Assembly: GCA_023423695.1 (NCBI GenBank)
Contig: JAFAFA010000076.1
Coordinates: 50,166 to 114,165, forward strand
Reading direction: 5' to 3'
Source: Pseudomonadota bacterium
Lineage (GTDB): Bacteria > Pseudomonadota > Alphaproteobacteria > Azospirillales > Azospirillaceae
DNA length: 64,000 bases
The notes below the pieces were generated by a model. That model was not told the origin of the DNA. It did not search any database and saw only the letters and a program-made list of their open reading frames with translations. A program made the position numbers and the translations under genes. Positions 27,477 to 35,766 of this stretch are shown in pieces (within the stretch, counting starts at the first letter, position 1; the number at the start of each line of letters is the position of its first letter).

Positions 27477-27713
27477 TCAGGCCAGCATGTCGAGCAGCCG
27501 TCGGCTGTTCTCCTGCGTCGTCTGCAGGACCTTGGCATTGGCGGCAAAATCGACCTGGGCGGCGGTCAGGTCGAGGACCACCGCCGGGTCAAGGTTGCCC
27601 GCCGCGATCTGCGCCGACGCCGCGTCGGTGCGGGCCTGAGCATCCTGCAGGCCGTCGAGCGCCCCGGCCTGCGGCCGGAAGGGCGTGGCGGATGTGGCCG
27701 ATCCGATGTCCAT
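27477..27713 (-). CDS. Small protein resembling a flagellar rod/hook C-terminus
   Basis: 78 residues starting MDIGSATSATPFRPQAGALD. The C-terminal half, DLTAAQVDFAANAKVLQTTQ, strongly resembles the C-terminal coiled coil of FlgB/FlgC/FlgE-type axial proteins (AxxxFxANAKVxxT). No N-terminal rod motif and no flagellar neighbours are present. It overlaps nothing and its stop lies 3 bp from the convergent gene. It may be a stand-alone axial-like protein or the remnant of a rod gene. Confidence 0.6.
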   Translation of the reverse strand: MDIGSATSATPFRPQAGALDGLQDAQARTDAASAQIAAGNLDPAVVLDLTAAQVDFAANAKVLQTTQENSRRLLDMLA

Positions 27714-27794
27714 GGCGGGCTGTCCAGCTGGTTGAGCGGGCAGGATAGCGGCATGGGGGTTTAGGGTTGGTGAATGGGGGGGTATCGGCCAGCG

Positions 27795-27937
27795 AATGCC
27801 CCCTCCCTAACCCTCCCCCACCTTCGGTGGGAGAGGGGACCGCCGCCGCTTCGCACAAGGCACCCTCTCCCGCAATCGGACCGGCCTTTGGCCGGCCGAG
27901 GGCGGAGGAGGGTTGGGGAGGGGGCAACCGCCGTAAC
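27795..27937. repeat. REP-like palindromic element
   Basis: CCCTCCCTAACCCTCCCCCA followed by CCTTCGGTGGGAGAGGG, an internal CACCCTCTCCCGCAAT, GGCCGGCCTTTGGCCGG-type palindrome, then GGAGGGTTGGGGAGGGGGC. The two ends are inverted copies of each other. The same ends occur at 46.77-46.88 kb and in part near 14.15 kb. Confidence 0.75.
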
Positions 27938-27941
27938 GACC

Positions 27942-28730
27942 TCACCCGTCCGCCAGCCAGTCCGCCAAGCGCCCGAGAAAGGCAGCGGCCTCCGTCGGAT
28001 CGTGCAGGCTCCAGGTCGCCGCCGTCTCTGCCGGACCGTCCATCACCCGGATGCCGACCCCGCGCCCTGCCAACGCGCGGAAGGCGTCCTCATCGGTCTC
28101 GTCGTCGCCGAGATAGATCGGCACGGTGCCGTCCCCCTCCAGCCCCAGCGTCTCCAGCAGGGCAAGGACGGCACGGCCCTTGTCCCAGGGCAGGTTGGGG
28201 CGAAGCTCGAACAGTTCCTTGCCGCCGGTCACGCGCAGCCGCGCATGCTCCCCTGCGACCATGCGGACGGTGTCGGCCACCATCGGCTTTTCGGGCGGGG
28301 CGACCTGACGGGTGTGGATGGCGATGGCGAAGCGCTTGCGCTCCACCAGCGCGCCGGCGATTCCACCCAGCCGGTCGTGCAGAAGCCGTTCGGCATCGTC
28401 GAGATCGGGCACATACTCGACCCCGACCTGCCGGCGCAGGTCCGGTCCGCGCAGATCGAAACCATGGCTGCCGGCATAGACCAGATCGTCCAGCGCCACC
28501 ATCGCCGCCAGATCGTCCAGGTCGCGGCCGCTGACGAAGGCGACCGGACACAGGGCCGACAGCCGCCGCACCACCGCGCGCGCCTCCTCCGGCATCACCG
28601 CCAGTTCCGGCCGCGGCGCGATGGCGGCGAGCGTGCCGTCGTAATCGAGGAACAGGGCAGGGGTGCGGTCGCGGATGGCCGCGGTGAAGGCGTCGAATTC
28701 CGAGAATGCGGAGGGTGGGACGTGGGTCAA
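27942..28730 (-). CDS. otsB: Trehalose-6-phosphate phosphatase
   Basis: HAD-superfamily phosphatase making free trehalose. Motif I is LFLDYDGTLAAIAP with the nucleophilic Asp, motif II is FVSGRDLDDLAAM, and the acidic motif near the C-terminus is YLGDDETDEDAFRAL. No good ATG exists. TTG at 28730, preceded by GAGG, gives MTHVPPSAFSEFDAF and 262 residues, a normal OtsB size. Upstream in-frame codons are poor in family similarity. No otsA is present in the window. The start is uncertain. Confidence 0.88.
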   Translation of the reverse strand: MTHVPPSAFSEFDAFTAAIRDRTPALFLDYDGTLAAIAPRPELAVMPEEARAVVRRLSALCPVAFVSGRDLDDLAAMVALDDLVYAGSHGFDLRGPDLRRQVGVEYVPDLDDAERLLHDRLGGIAGALVERKRFAIAIHTRQVAPPEKPMVADTVRMVAGEHARLRVTGGKELFELRPNLPWDKGRAVLALLETLGLEGDGTVPIYLGDDETDEDAFRALAGRGVGIRVMDGPAETAATWSLHDPTEAAAFLGRLADWLADG

Positions 28731-28863
28731 GGGGGAAACCTCGCGCCGCTGCCTGAGGGATACGGCGGCTGACCGTGGGCCGGCACGCCACTGCTGTGGT
28801 AACGGCCGGAAACGACGGGTGGCTTGTGCTCCGGCAAAAGGATCGGCTGAATGTGGCCAATCT

Positions 28864-29028
28864 GCAACAGGCCCCTCTAAAAGCTTCGGCCCCGCACAGG
28901 GGCCGGCTTTGGGGGTTGCGGTGCCCCCGGGTTCTGATACTGTTGCAGTGCAGCAAGCGATTGCTGCTTCGCCCTTCTTGGGCGTTTCCTCCCTAAACTC
29001 AAGGCCGCTGTATTCAGCGGCCTTTTTC
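28864..29028 (+). ncRNA. Candidate structured small RNA with terminator
   Basis: Successive stems are visible on the plus strand: AAAGC..CGGCCCC with GGGGCCGGCTTT; GGGGG with CCCCC; GCAGCAA with TTGCTGC; CGCCC with GGGCG. The final perfect stem AAGGCCGCTG / CAGCGGCCTT is followed by TTTTT. No coding gene runs into this terminator from the left on this strand, so a small RNA is the simplest reason for it. It matches no RNA family I can name; 6S, tmRNA and SRP RNA were considered and do not fit. The 5' end is a guess. Confidence 0.4.
29001..29028 (+). terminator. Rho-independent terminator without an upstream gene
   Basis: Perfect 10-bp stem AAGGCCGCTG / CAGCGGCCTT, TATT loop, T-run TTTTTC. 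Confidence 0.8.
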
Positions 29029-29479
29029 TTGCCAGAAAGCCCCCTGGTAAGGCAACCCCTGACAAAAGTCATAGCGCTGCGATTTGCTCGGAAAATCGAC
29101 CGGCGGACGGTGGGGGCAGGGGCGTTTTTGAAGCGCAGGGTGAATGCCTGCATCCCGCCGCCGTGTCGTGCAGGAAATCTCTGAACTCCGGAAAACCGTT
29201 TGAATAGAATGCACTGCAGAATGCGGTGCCCTTGCCCGCGATGATGGAGGCGCCGGCGTTCAACCGCGCACCGGGTTGGGACAAGGGACCAAAGCGACTC
29301 TGCAGGGTATTGCCGGGACTGAGAATTTTCCCTGCATTTTTCTGCCGGCCGCCGTCTTTGCTGCGGCGCAGGGGGTGAAAAACCGCCGCAGGCACACGGA
29401 AGCACTGCACCCGCGCCGCGAACTGTCGTATAGAATTCGACGACACGCCCATCCGCCGCAATCCACAGGAGCCGTTCCC

Positions 29480-29542
29480 ATGGACATCGCCATCATGGTC
29501 CTCGCCGTCGCCTTCTTCTTCTGGCAGACCATCTCCGACTGA
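29480..29542 (+). CDS. Possible 20-residue single-pass membrane mini-protein
   Basis: MDIAIMVLAVAFFFWQTISD is almost one transmembrane helix with an acidic start and end. ACAGGAG lies 9 bp before the ATG, a TATAGA element lies about 45 bp upstream, and a strong terminator follows the stop by about 55 bp, so it looks like a complete tiny gene. The longer frame that contains it has no ribosome binding site. It resembles small membrane regulators in form only; the function is unknown. Confidence 0.45.
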   Translation: MDIAIMVLAVAFFFWQTISD

Positions 29543-29596
29543 GTCGGCTTCGACGCGACCGGCTGAGCCTCTCGGCAAGCGAAAAGTCGGCAATCG

Positions 29597-29629
29597 AAAA
29601 AAGGGCGGTCCCGGCGGGCCGCCTTTTTT
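29597..29629 (+). terminator. Terminator after the 20-residue ORF
   Basis: AAAAAAGG then GGCGGTCC / GGGCCGCC with one G-U pair and a CGGC loop, then TTTTTT. It also fits a bidirectional terminator with the convergent gene at 29669. Confidence 0.8.
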
Positions 29630-29668
29630 CGTATGGCTGCGAAAAACGGGTTCGAACTTGCCGCCGTC

Positions 29669-29992
29669 TCAGTCGGCGGCGATGGGCGGCTCCAGCCGGG
29701 AATGGGCCGAGGCGATCAGTTGCAGCGTCTCCATGATCGAGCCGATGGCCTCATGCAGATCGGCCTGCTCGTCGCCGGGCAGGGTGGCAAGCACCGCCTC
29801 CAACTCCACCGCCGCGTCCTGCAGGCTGGCGCAGGCATGTTCCAGATGGCGGCTGGTGCCCTGGCCAATGCCGGAATCATTTGCAAAATGCAAACGCGCC
29901 GCCGGTTTCCCGGCCCGCGTCGCGTTCCGGTTTGCAAAATGCAAATGGACGCCGTTCCCCGTGGCCCGCGTCCCCAATTTCTTCCGCATCAT
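29669..29992 (-). CDS. Small hypothetical protein with duplicated LHFAN motif
   Basis: 107 residues from an ATG at 29992 with a G-rich ribosome binding site (GGGGGGT). The C-terminal 65 residues look like a folded helical domain (HACASLQDAAVELEAVLATL and ADLHEAIGSIMETLQLIA). The N-terminal 40 residues are basic and contain LHFAN twice, encoded by two identical 15-bp DNA elements. No family is recognised. The start could be later if the 15-bp elements are operators instead of coding sequence. Confidence 0.55.
   Translation of the reverse strand: MMRKKLGTRATGNGVHLHFANRNATRAGKPAARLHFANDSGIGQGTSRHLEHACASLQDAAVELEAVLATLPGDEQADLHEAIGSIMETLQLIASAHSRLEPPIAAD
29879..29945. repeat. Two identical 15-bp inverted-repeat elements
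   Basis: TTTGCAAAATGCAAA occurs at 29879-29893 and 29931-29945, 37 bp apart edge to edge. Each is an inverted repeat (TTTGCA-AAA-TGCAAA), like a binding site for a dimeric regulator. TTTGCAAA half-sites are known for short-chain fatty-acid regulators of alphaproteobacteria; here the resemblance is partial. Confidence 0.55.
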
Positions 29993-30115
29993 GGGCGTAC
30001 CCCCCGTTCGGTCTGAACCGAGAATGCGCAAGTCCCGTGCCACTGCGTGACCGTTGGTTGCGGACGATCTCGCAGAAATGGCCCCGCAAAAATGGCCCCA
30101 CAAAAACGGTGAGGC

Positions 30116-31018
30116 TTATTCCGGCCACAGGCGGGCAGCGCCGCGCATGCCGCTTTCCCCGCCATGGCGGGCGACGGCCATCCGGGTCCGCGGTGCGGCG
30201 GTCAATGCCCAGGCACCCCAGCGCCGTGTCACCGCTTCGCACAGGCCGGGCAAGGCGGACAGGCCGCCGCCGACCACCACCATGTCGGGGTCCAGCAGGT
30301 TCAGCACCGGGGCCAGCGCGCGGGCCAGCGCATCGGCATGGCGCGACAGTGTCGCGGCTGCGGCAGGATCGCCCGCCAGGGCGCGGGCGGCGATTTCCCG
30401 CGGGTCCGTCGCCTTGCCGGTGCCGTCCTCCCCGGCCAGATGCCTGTGCAGGCGAGACAGCCCGGCGCCGCACAGCACGGTCTCCAGGCAACCGGTCTTG
30501 CCGCAGCCGCAGGGCACCGGCGGACCGTCGGCCTCCTCGCGCCAGGGCAGGGGGGTATGGCCCCATTCGCCGGCCAGTCCGTTGGCGCCGGGCAGGATGC
30601 GCCCGTCCACCACGATCCCGCCGCCGACGCCGGTGCCCAGGATGACCCCGAACACCACCGCCGACCCGACCGCGGCGCCGTCCGTCGCCTCCGACAGGGT
30701 GAAGCAGTTGGCGTCGTTGGCGATCCGCACCGGGCGACCGATCCGCCGCGCCGCGTCTTCGGCGAAGGGACGGCCGGCGAGCCAGGGCAGGTTCACGGCG
30801 CGCACACGGCCGGCGGCGGGATCGACGATGCCGGGCAGGCTGATGCCGACGCCGCCGGTGCCGAGCGGGTCGAGTGCCGCCACCGTCTCCGCCAGGGCGG
30901 TCAGCGTGTCGTCGTAATCGCGGGGGGTGGGGCGGCGGTGGCGGGCCAGTTCCACCCCGTGCGCACCGAGCGCCACCGCCGCGATCTTGGTGCCGCCCAA
31001 ATCGATTCCGACTCGCAT
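30116..31018 (-). CDS. ROK-family sugar kinase (fructokinase-like)
   Basis: 300 residues. The ATP-binding start is MRVGIDLGGTKIAAVAL, the catalytic region is IANDANCFTLSEA, and the ROK signature GTGVGGGIVVDGRI is followed by GEWGHTPLPW. The zinc site CGCGKTGCLET is present. DANCF with EWGHTPLPW is typical of Mak-type fructokinases, but glucose or N-acetyl sugars are possible. No sugar operon surrounds it. Confidence 0.85.
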   Translation of the reverse strand: MRVGIDLGGTKIAAVALGAHGVELARHRRPTPRDYDDTLTALAETVAALDPLGTGGVGISLPGIVDPAAGRVRAVNLPWLAGRPFAEDAARRIGRPVRIANDANCFTLSEATDGAAVGSAVVFGVILGTGVGGGIVVDGRILPGANGLAGEWGHTPLPWREEADGPPVPCGCGKTGCLETVLCGAGLSRLHRHLAGEDGTGKATDPREIAARALAGDPAAAATLSRHADALARALAPVLNLLDPDMVVVGGGLSALPGLCEAVTRRWGAWALTAAPRTRMAVARHGGESGMRGAARLWPE

Positions 31019-31230
31019 GCCTGTCGCCGTCCGGATGGGGATTCAATCGAGGATTTCGGGGGCAACCCTATACCGCTCCCTCGTCCGGTGGACCAGCGGC
31101 GCGTTCGTGCCGGAAGGGTCAGTCCACCCACCCCGGAAGAGAGGGGGCTACCGCCCTTTGCTCTGTCGGGGCTTGGGGAACGCATCACTAGAGTCACACA
31201 AGCGCTTCCTTCACTGATCGGCGTCTCGAG

Positions 31231-33702
31231 ATGTCCATGGACCGTTCTGCCCCGAAACACACCTCGCGCGCCCGGCGCGCCGCTCCGGGCCACCACGATC
31301 CCGTTCACGATTCCGCCGGTGCCGCGGCATCGGCCGCCGAAATCCGCGATGGACTTGTACTGGCCTTCCTGGCCCGCAAGAGGCTTCTGGTGCTGGTCGG
31401 CGATGCCGGGTCGGGCCGTCCCGCCCTGTTCCGGCAGCTGGTCGAGCATGTGGAGGCCGATGGCGCCATGGCGCTGCCGGTCACGGCCTCGGTCGGTGCC
31501 GAGGTGGAGGATCTGGTCGCTGCCGCCGGTGCCGGGGCGCTGCCCGATCTGGCGCCGGGCGAGGATGGCGAGGGCGATTTCGACGCGCTGATCGCCGCGC
31601 TGGAAGACCGGCTGGAGCTGGCCGGATCCGGTTTGCTGGCGGTCGACAACGCCACCGTGCTCGCCCCGCCGGTGCTGGCGGATCTGGTCGATCTGACGCG
31701 GGCCGAGACGCCCGCCGGCCGCTTCCTCCAGGTTCTTCTCTGCGGCACGCCGGAGTTGGAAGGGACGCTGGCGCGCGCCGGGCTGGCAGACGAGCTGCGC
31801 GACATGGGCGTGATCTACCGGATGGCGCCGGGCGGTGGTCTGCCCGACGAGTTGCCGTCGATGTCCGCCGTGCAGACCGCGCCGCGTCCGGCGCCGATGC
31901 TGGCGGTTCCGCCCCAAGAGCCGGAGGCCGATCCGGCCTGGGTGGATCGCCGCGGTCCGCAGCAGGCCCAGACCCAGACCGCCGCCACGCCGCCGGCGAA
32001 CGACTGGGTGGGGGACCGCTGGGCGGGAGATCATCAGTCGGGAGACTATGACTGGAGCGACCGCGGTCCCGACGCGACCGCCGCAAGGGAAATGCAGGCC
32101 GGAGCCATGCCGGCAGACGCCATGCCCGTCGGCGCCATGCGGGCGCCGCGCCGGACCGGGCTTTATGCCGGTGCGGCGCTGACCACGCTGGTGCTGCTGG
32201 GTGCCGCCGGTGCGGCCATCGCCACCGCCGTGCCCGGCGCCTCCCCCGACCGCGCTCTGGCGATGATCGAGGAGAGCTGGAGCCGGGCGCGCGACGCGGT
32301 GGAGCGCACGGTGCAGGGGCTGATCGGCACCGATGTTCCGCCTGCCGGCGGTCAGCATGCCGCCGCCGACCTGCCGCCGGTTGCACCCGCCGCGCCGCCG
32401 CCGGTCTCCCGGCCGTCCGCGGCGCCCGGTGTCCAGGCCGGGCAGAGCAATGCCGCGCTCCCGGCCGCGCCGCCGCCGGCCGGCACCCTGACGGTGACGA
32501 AGCAGGCCGCCGCCCAACCCTCGCCGGCCGCTCCGGCCCAAACCGCTCCGCCTCAAACCGCTTCTGTGCAGACGGCAGCCTTGCCGCCGGCCCAATCCCA
32601 GGCGTCGGCCGCCGCACCCGTCGCTGCTGCCCCGGCAGCGCCGGCCGCAGGCAATGCGGAAGCGGCACCGGGTGCCGCCTCGCTGCCGCCGTTGGAGGAG
32701 CCTTCCGTCACGCCGATTCCGCAGGTGCCGCAGTCGGCCGCCCCCGATGCGGAGATCGCGCAGCGCGTGCGCATGATGGTCGATCAGGCCCGCCGGCAGA
32801 TCGCCGGCAAGCGCCTGACCACTCCGCCCGGCGACAACGCCTATGAGACGGTGCAGCGCATCCGCCAGATCGCACCGGCGTCCCCCGAAGCGACCGAACT
32901 GCTGACCAGCATGGAGGATACCTATCGCCGCTGGGCGATGCTGGCCGAGCGTGACGGCGACTGGTCGGAAACCAAGCGCTTCTACGAACGGGCGCAGATG
33001 CTCTCACCCAACAGCCCGGACCTCGCGGAGCGCATCCGCGCGGCGAGCGAGCAGCGCGCCTATACCGGACCGGCCATGGGCGGTTCCGGAACGGCAGGCG
33101 GAAGCACGGCTGTGCCGGTGAAGGCCACACCGGGCCTGCATGATCGCGAGTCGGTGCTTGCCCTGCTGCGCAACCCGGCGGAGCTGTCGCGCACGCTGCA
33201 GGGCGGCGCCAGCCCGGACAGCCGGCTCGACAGCGGCAAGACCCTGCTGATGGTCGCGGCCGAGCAGGGACTGACCGACGCGGTGCGCGTTCTGCTGGAT
33301 CGGCGCGCCCGCAGCGACCTGCGCACCTCCGATGGGGCCACCGCCGTGATGTATGCCGCCTGGGGCGGACATGACGCGGTGGTCCGGGCGCTGGCCGACG
33401 GCGGGGCGGACCTCGACACCACCAACAGCGACGGCAAGACGGCGCTGATGGCCGCCGCCGCCCGCGGCCACCAGGAGGTGGCGCGGACGCTGATCCAGCG
33501 CGGGGTGATGGTGGACCGCACCACCGCCTACGGCTGGTCGGCGCTGATGTATGCCGCCAACAACGGGCACGAGGCGGTGGCCAAGCTGCTGCTCGACCAC
33601 GGCGCCAACCCGTACCGCATGGATGCCAACGGCAACTCCGCGCTGACGCTGGGCGCGCTGCAGGGGCATGTCCAGGTGGTGGAGGCCCTGAAGCCGCGCT
33701 GA
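31231..33702 (+). CDS. Membrane protein: degenerate GspA/ExeA-like ATPase domain plus ankyrin repeats
   Basis: 823 residues. Residues about 35-210 look like an ExeA/GspA AAA domain, but the P-loop reads VGDAGSGRPALFRQL with Arg-Pro where Lys-Thr/Ser is expected, and the Walker B region is GLLAVDNATVL. A single membrane helix (about 310-335, GAALTTLVLLGAAGAAIATA) is followed by a 170-residue Pro/Ala/Gln-rich linker. A helical segment comes next (DNAYETVQRIRQIAPASPEA), then four to five ankyrin repeats (about 690-823, GKTLLMVAAEQGLTDAVRVL, GATAVMYAAWGGHDAV). The topology is probably cytosolic ATPase-like head and periplasmic ankyrin tail. The role is unknown. Confidence 0.75.
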   Translation: MSMDRSAPKHTSRARRAAPGHHDPVHDSAGAAASAAEIRDGLVLAFLARKRLLVLVGDAGSGRPALFRQLVEHVEADGAMALPVTASVGAEVEDLVAAAGAGALPDLAPGEDGEGDFDALIAALEDRLELAGSGLLAVDNATVLAPPVLADLVDLTRAETPAGRFLQVLLCGTPELEGTLARAGLADELRDMGVIYRMAPGGGLPDELPSMSAVQTAPRPAPMLAVPPQEPEADPAWVDRRGPQQAQTQTAATPPANDWVGDRWAGDHQSGDYDWSDRGPDATAAREMQAGAMPADAMPVGAMRAPRRTGLYAGAALTTLVLLGAAGAAIATAVPGASPDRALAMIEESWSRARDAVERTVQGLIGTDVPPAGGQHAAADLPPVAPAAPPPVSRPSAAPGVQAGQSNAALPAAPPPAGTLTVTKQAAAQPSPAAPAQTAPPQTASVQTAALPPAQSQASAAAPVAAAPAAPAAGNAEAAPGAASLPPLEEPSVTPIPQVPQSAAPDAEIAQRVRMMVDQARRQIAGKRLTTPPGDNAYETVQRIRQIAPASPEATELLTSMEDTYRRWAMLAERDGDWSETKRFYERAQMLSPNSPDLAERIRAASEQRAYTGPAMGGSGTAGGSTAVPVKATPGLHDRESVLALLRNPAELSRTLQGGASPDSRLDSGKTLLMVAAEQGLTDAVRVLLDRRARSDLRTSDGATAVMYAAWGGHDAVVRALADGGADLDTTNSDGKTALMAAAARGHQEVARTLIQRGVMVDRTTAYGWSALMYAANNGHEAVAKLLLDHGANPYRMDANGNSALTLGALQGHVQVVEALKPR

Positions 33703-33751
33703 TCGGTACCGCCGATAGGCCTGCCCGATCAGCGAGGCTCCTGCGAACCGG

Positions 33752-35461
33752 TCACTGGTCGAGGCGGACGGAGCCGCGCCACATCCCGGCGCTCTGTCCG
33801 CCATTGGCGTAATGGAACACGCCGGGCCCATCCGGCTGGCCGTTGCTGAAACGCCCGGCGAAGCGGCTGCCGTCGGTGAAGGTCATCACGCCATAGCCGG
33901 ACATCAGGTCACCGGACCATTCGCCCTCATAGGTCTGTCCGTTGGCGAAGTGATAGACCCCCGCCCCCTGGCGGATCGGCCGTCCCAGCCCCGAGCCCGA
34001 TGACGGCTGTGCCCATGTGCCTTCATAGCGGTCGCCTGCCGAGAAGCCGTAACTCCAGAAGCGGCTGTCGGGCCGGCTGCGCGCCCGCTCCGCCGCGGTG
34101 CGGGCATCGCCCAGCGAGCGCATCGCCTGCTGCTCGGCCGCCACCGCAGGGCCATCGGGCTCCGTGGATGCGGTGCCGGACGGTGGAGTGGGGAAGCTGC
34201 GCGGCTCTTCCGTCCGGATCGGATCGGAACTGCCGGTGGCCGGCGGCTCGGCGGCCGGATCGCCGAAGGAGGGGCCGGCTTCCACAGTTCCGCGGGAACG
34301 GGCGGCCAGCGGCGACGGGTCGGCCCAGCGGGCGGCGAGGGCCCCGGCGGTGAGATAGCCGTTCCGTCCGGCCGAATCCCGCACGCGCAACCAGCTTCCT
34401 TCCGGCACCGCCTCCAGCACCGTCACCACGGTGCCGGCCGGAAGCTGCGCGATGCCGCGGGCACCCACTGCCGGACGGTCGAACAGCACGCCGGACTTGG
34501 CCATCTCATACTCGCCAGGCGGCAGGCTGGGGGTGGTCACCGCCGGCGGCAGCTCCTTCGGTGGCGGTTCCTTCTTCGCCTGGGTGGACTGGTCCTGCGG
34601 CTGCACGTCGGGAGATAGGGTGGGAGATGGGGCGACCGGCGGTTTTGGCGCTGCGGCGACGGCCGGCACCAGGACCAGCGTGGTACCCAGCCGGTCCTGC
34701 AGCCAGGGCAGCTGGCGCCCTTCGCTGCGTTCGGCGACGGAGCGCGCCACCTCGGCCAGCGAATCGCGGAAGGTGACGCCGGGCTTGACCATCTCGCGGG
34801 CCAGCGCGGCGGTGAAGGGAGCCGGCCCTTTGGCCGCTTGCGGCGGCACCGGCGGCACTCCGGGACGGTGGGCATAGACGACGAACAGGCCGTCCGCCTC
34901 CATCGGCGTTCCCAGCGCGCCGCCGCCGACCCGCTGTGCCAGCGCGTCGGCCGTGCCCGGATCGATCACCACGACCGCCTTGCGCCCGCTGTCCCGCAGA
35001 TCGCCCAGCACCATGTCGAGGTCCAGTGCCGTGCGCGGCAAATCCTCCGCCCCCGCAGGCGCGGCGTCGGCGGGCAGCAGATACTCCCGCTCCCCGAGCC
35101 CTACGGCGAGGCCGGTGTAGTAGACGAAGCCCAGGTCGGCACCGGACAATGCCTCGCGGAAGCGCTCCAGCGCCGACTCCATCGCCACCCGACCGACATT
35201 GTCGGCCCGCGTTACCGCAAAGCCGGCCTTGCGCAGCGCGGACACCATCGCTCCCGCATTGGCGGCGGCCTGTTCCGACCGGCTGTCGAGCCCGGTGTAG
35301 CGTCCGTTGTCGATGACCAGCGCCACCCGCTTTCCGCTGTCGGCCGCCGCAGCGCCGAAGGGCAGGGCAGCCAGCAGCGCCGCGGTGAGAACGGTTCCCG
35401 CAAGGGTCCGTCTCCATGGCCGGGTGGTGGGGAATGCGGCGCTACGCGGCCGGGCAATCAT
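33752..35461 (-). CDS. Secreted pseudocaspase with SH3-like and MORN repeats
   Basis: 569 residues from the ATG at 35461, with a signal peptide (TVLTAALLAALPFGAAAADS). Residues about 45-260 have the caspase/metacaspase fold: RVALVIDNGRYTGLDSRSEQ, LRKAGFAVTRADNV and FVYYTGLAVGLGEREYLLPA. The catalytic His normally in YSGHG is absent (YTGLAV), and the Cys normally in DACR is replaced (VVVIDPGTADAL). A Pro-rich linker precedes an SH3-like domain (about 330-400), and at least three MORN repeats end the chain (GDRYEGTWAQ, GQTYEGEWSGDLMSGYG, GSRFAGRFSNGQPDGPG). It is convergent with the ankyrin gene. Confidence 0.8.
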   Translation of the reverse strand: MIARPRSAAFPTTRPWRRTLAGTVLTAALLAALPFGAAAADSGKRVALVIDNGRYTGLDSRSEQAAANAGAMVSALRKAGFAVTRADNVGRVAMESALERFREALSGADLGFVYYTGLAVGLGEREYLLPADAAPAGAEDLPRTALDLDMVLGDLRDSGRKAVVVIDPGTADALAQRVGGGALGTPMEADGLFVVYAHRPGVPPVPPQAAKGPAPFTAALAREMVKPGVTFRDSLAEVARSVAERSEGRQLPWLQDRLGTTLVLVPAVAAAPKPPVAPSPTLSPDVQPQDQSTQAKKEPPPKELPPAVTTPSLPPGEYEMAKSGVLFDRPAVGARGIAQLPAGTVVTVLEAVPEGSWLRVRDSAGRNGYLTAGALAARWADPSPLAARSRGTVEAGPSFGDPAAEPPATGSSDPIRTEEPRSFPTPPSGTASTEPDGPAVAAEQQAMRSLGDARTAAERARSRPDSRFWSYGFSAGDRYEGTWAQPSSGSGLGRPIRQGAGVYHFANGQTYEGEWSGDLMSGYGVMTFTDGSRFAGRFSNGQPDGPGVFHYANGGQSAGMWRGSVRLDQ

Positions 35462-35766
35462 GGTCAAGGCGTTCCGTCCTCCGTCTTCGCGGCGGCCTCC
35501 CGCAAGGCGCGACCATTTGTGCCGCCGCCCCGCCGGGCTGCGTACCGCCGCCGGGAGCATAGCCTTTTCCGTCGTTGCGGGGCCCCGCTCTTTCGGGTCG
35601 TGAGGCTGTGGCGGCGTTACCCCGCGCGGACAGGGCCGTGCGCCTCGGCGGCGTTGCGGGTCCCGGCCCAACGCGCCGAACAAGCTCGCCGATGGCGCGA
35701 GGTATCGCTTTCCCTTCGCGGCGAAGCCGCCTATATGACGCTCCTTCGCAGACAACGAGGTTCGCC

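Larger units (their letters stand above)
28731..29479. other. Long intergenic region with a structured, terminated stretch
   Basis: About 750 bp between otsB (minus) and the 20-residue ORF. It contains a series of hairpins ending in a plus-strand terminator (28864-29028). Then come about 400 bp without supported genes, and a TATAGA element at 29429-29434 ahead of the small ORF. No promoter with both hexamers is convincing. Confidence 0.5.

Noticed and set aside
28864..29028. 6S RNA, tmRNA or SRP RNA
   Set aside because: No long central-bubble hairpin, no tRNA-like end and no conserved SRP loop; only generic hairpins with a terminator.
29276..29542. 88-codon frame ending in the 20-residue peptide
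   Set aside because: No ribosome binding site at its start and the upstream part is basic low-complexity; only the last 20 codons have gene-like signals.
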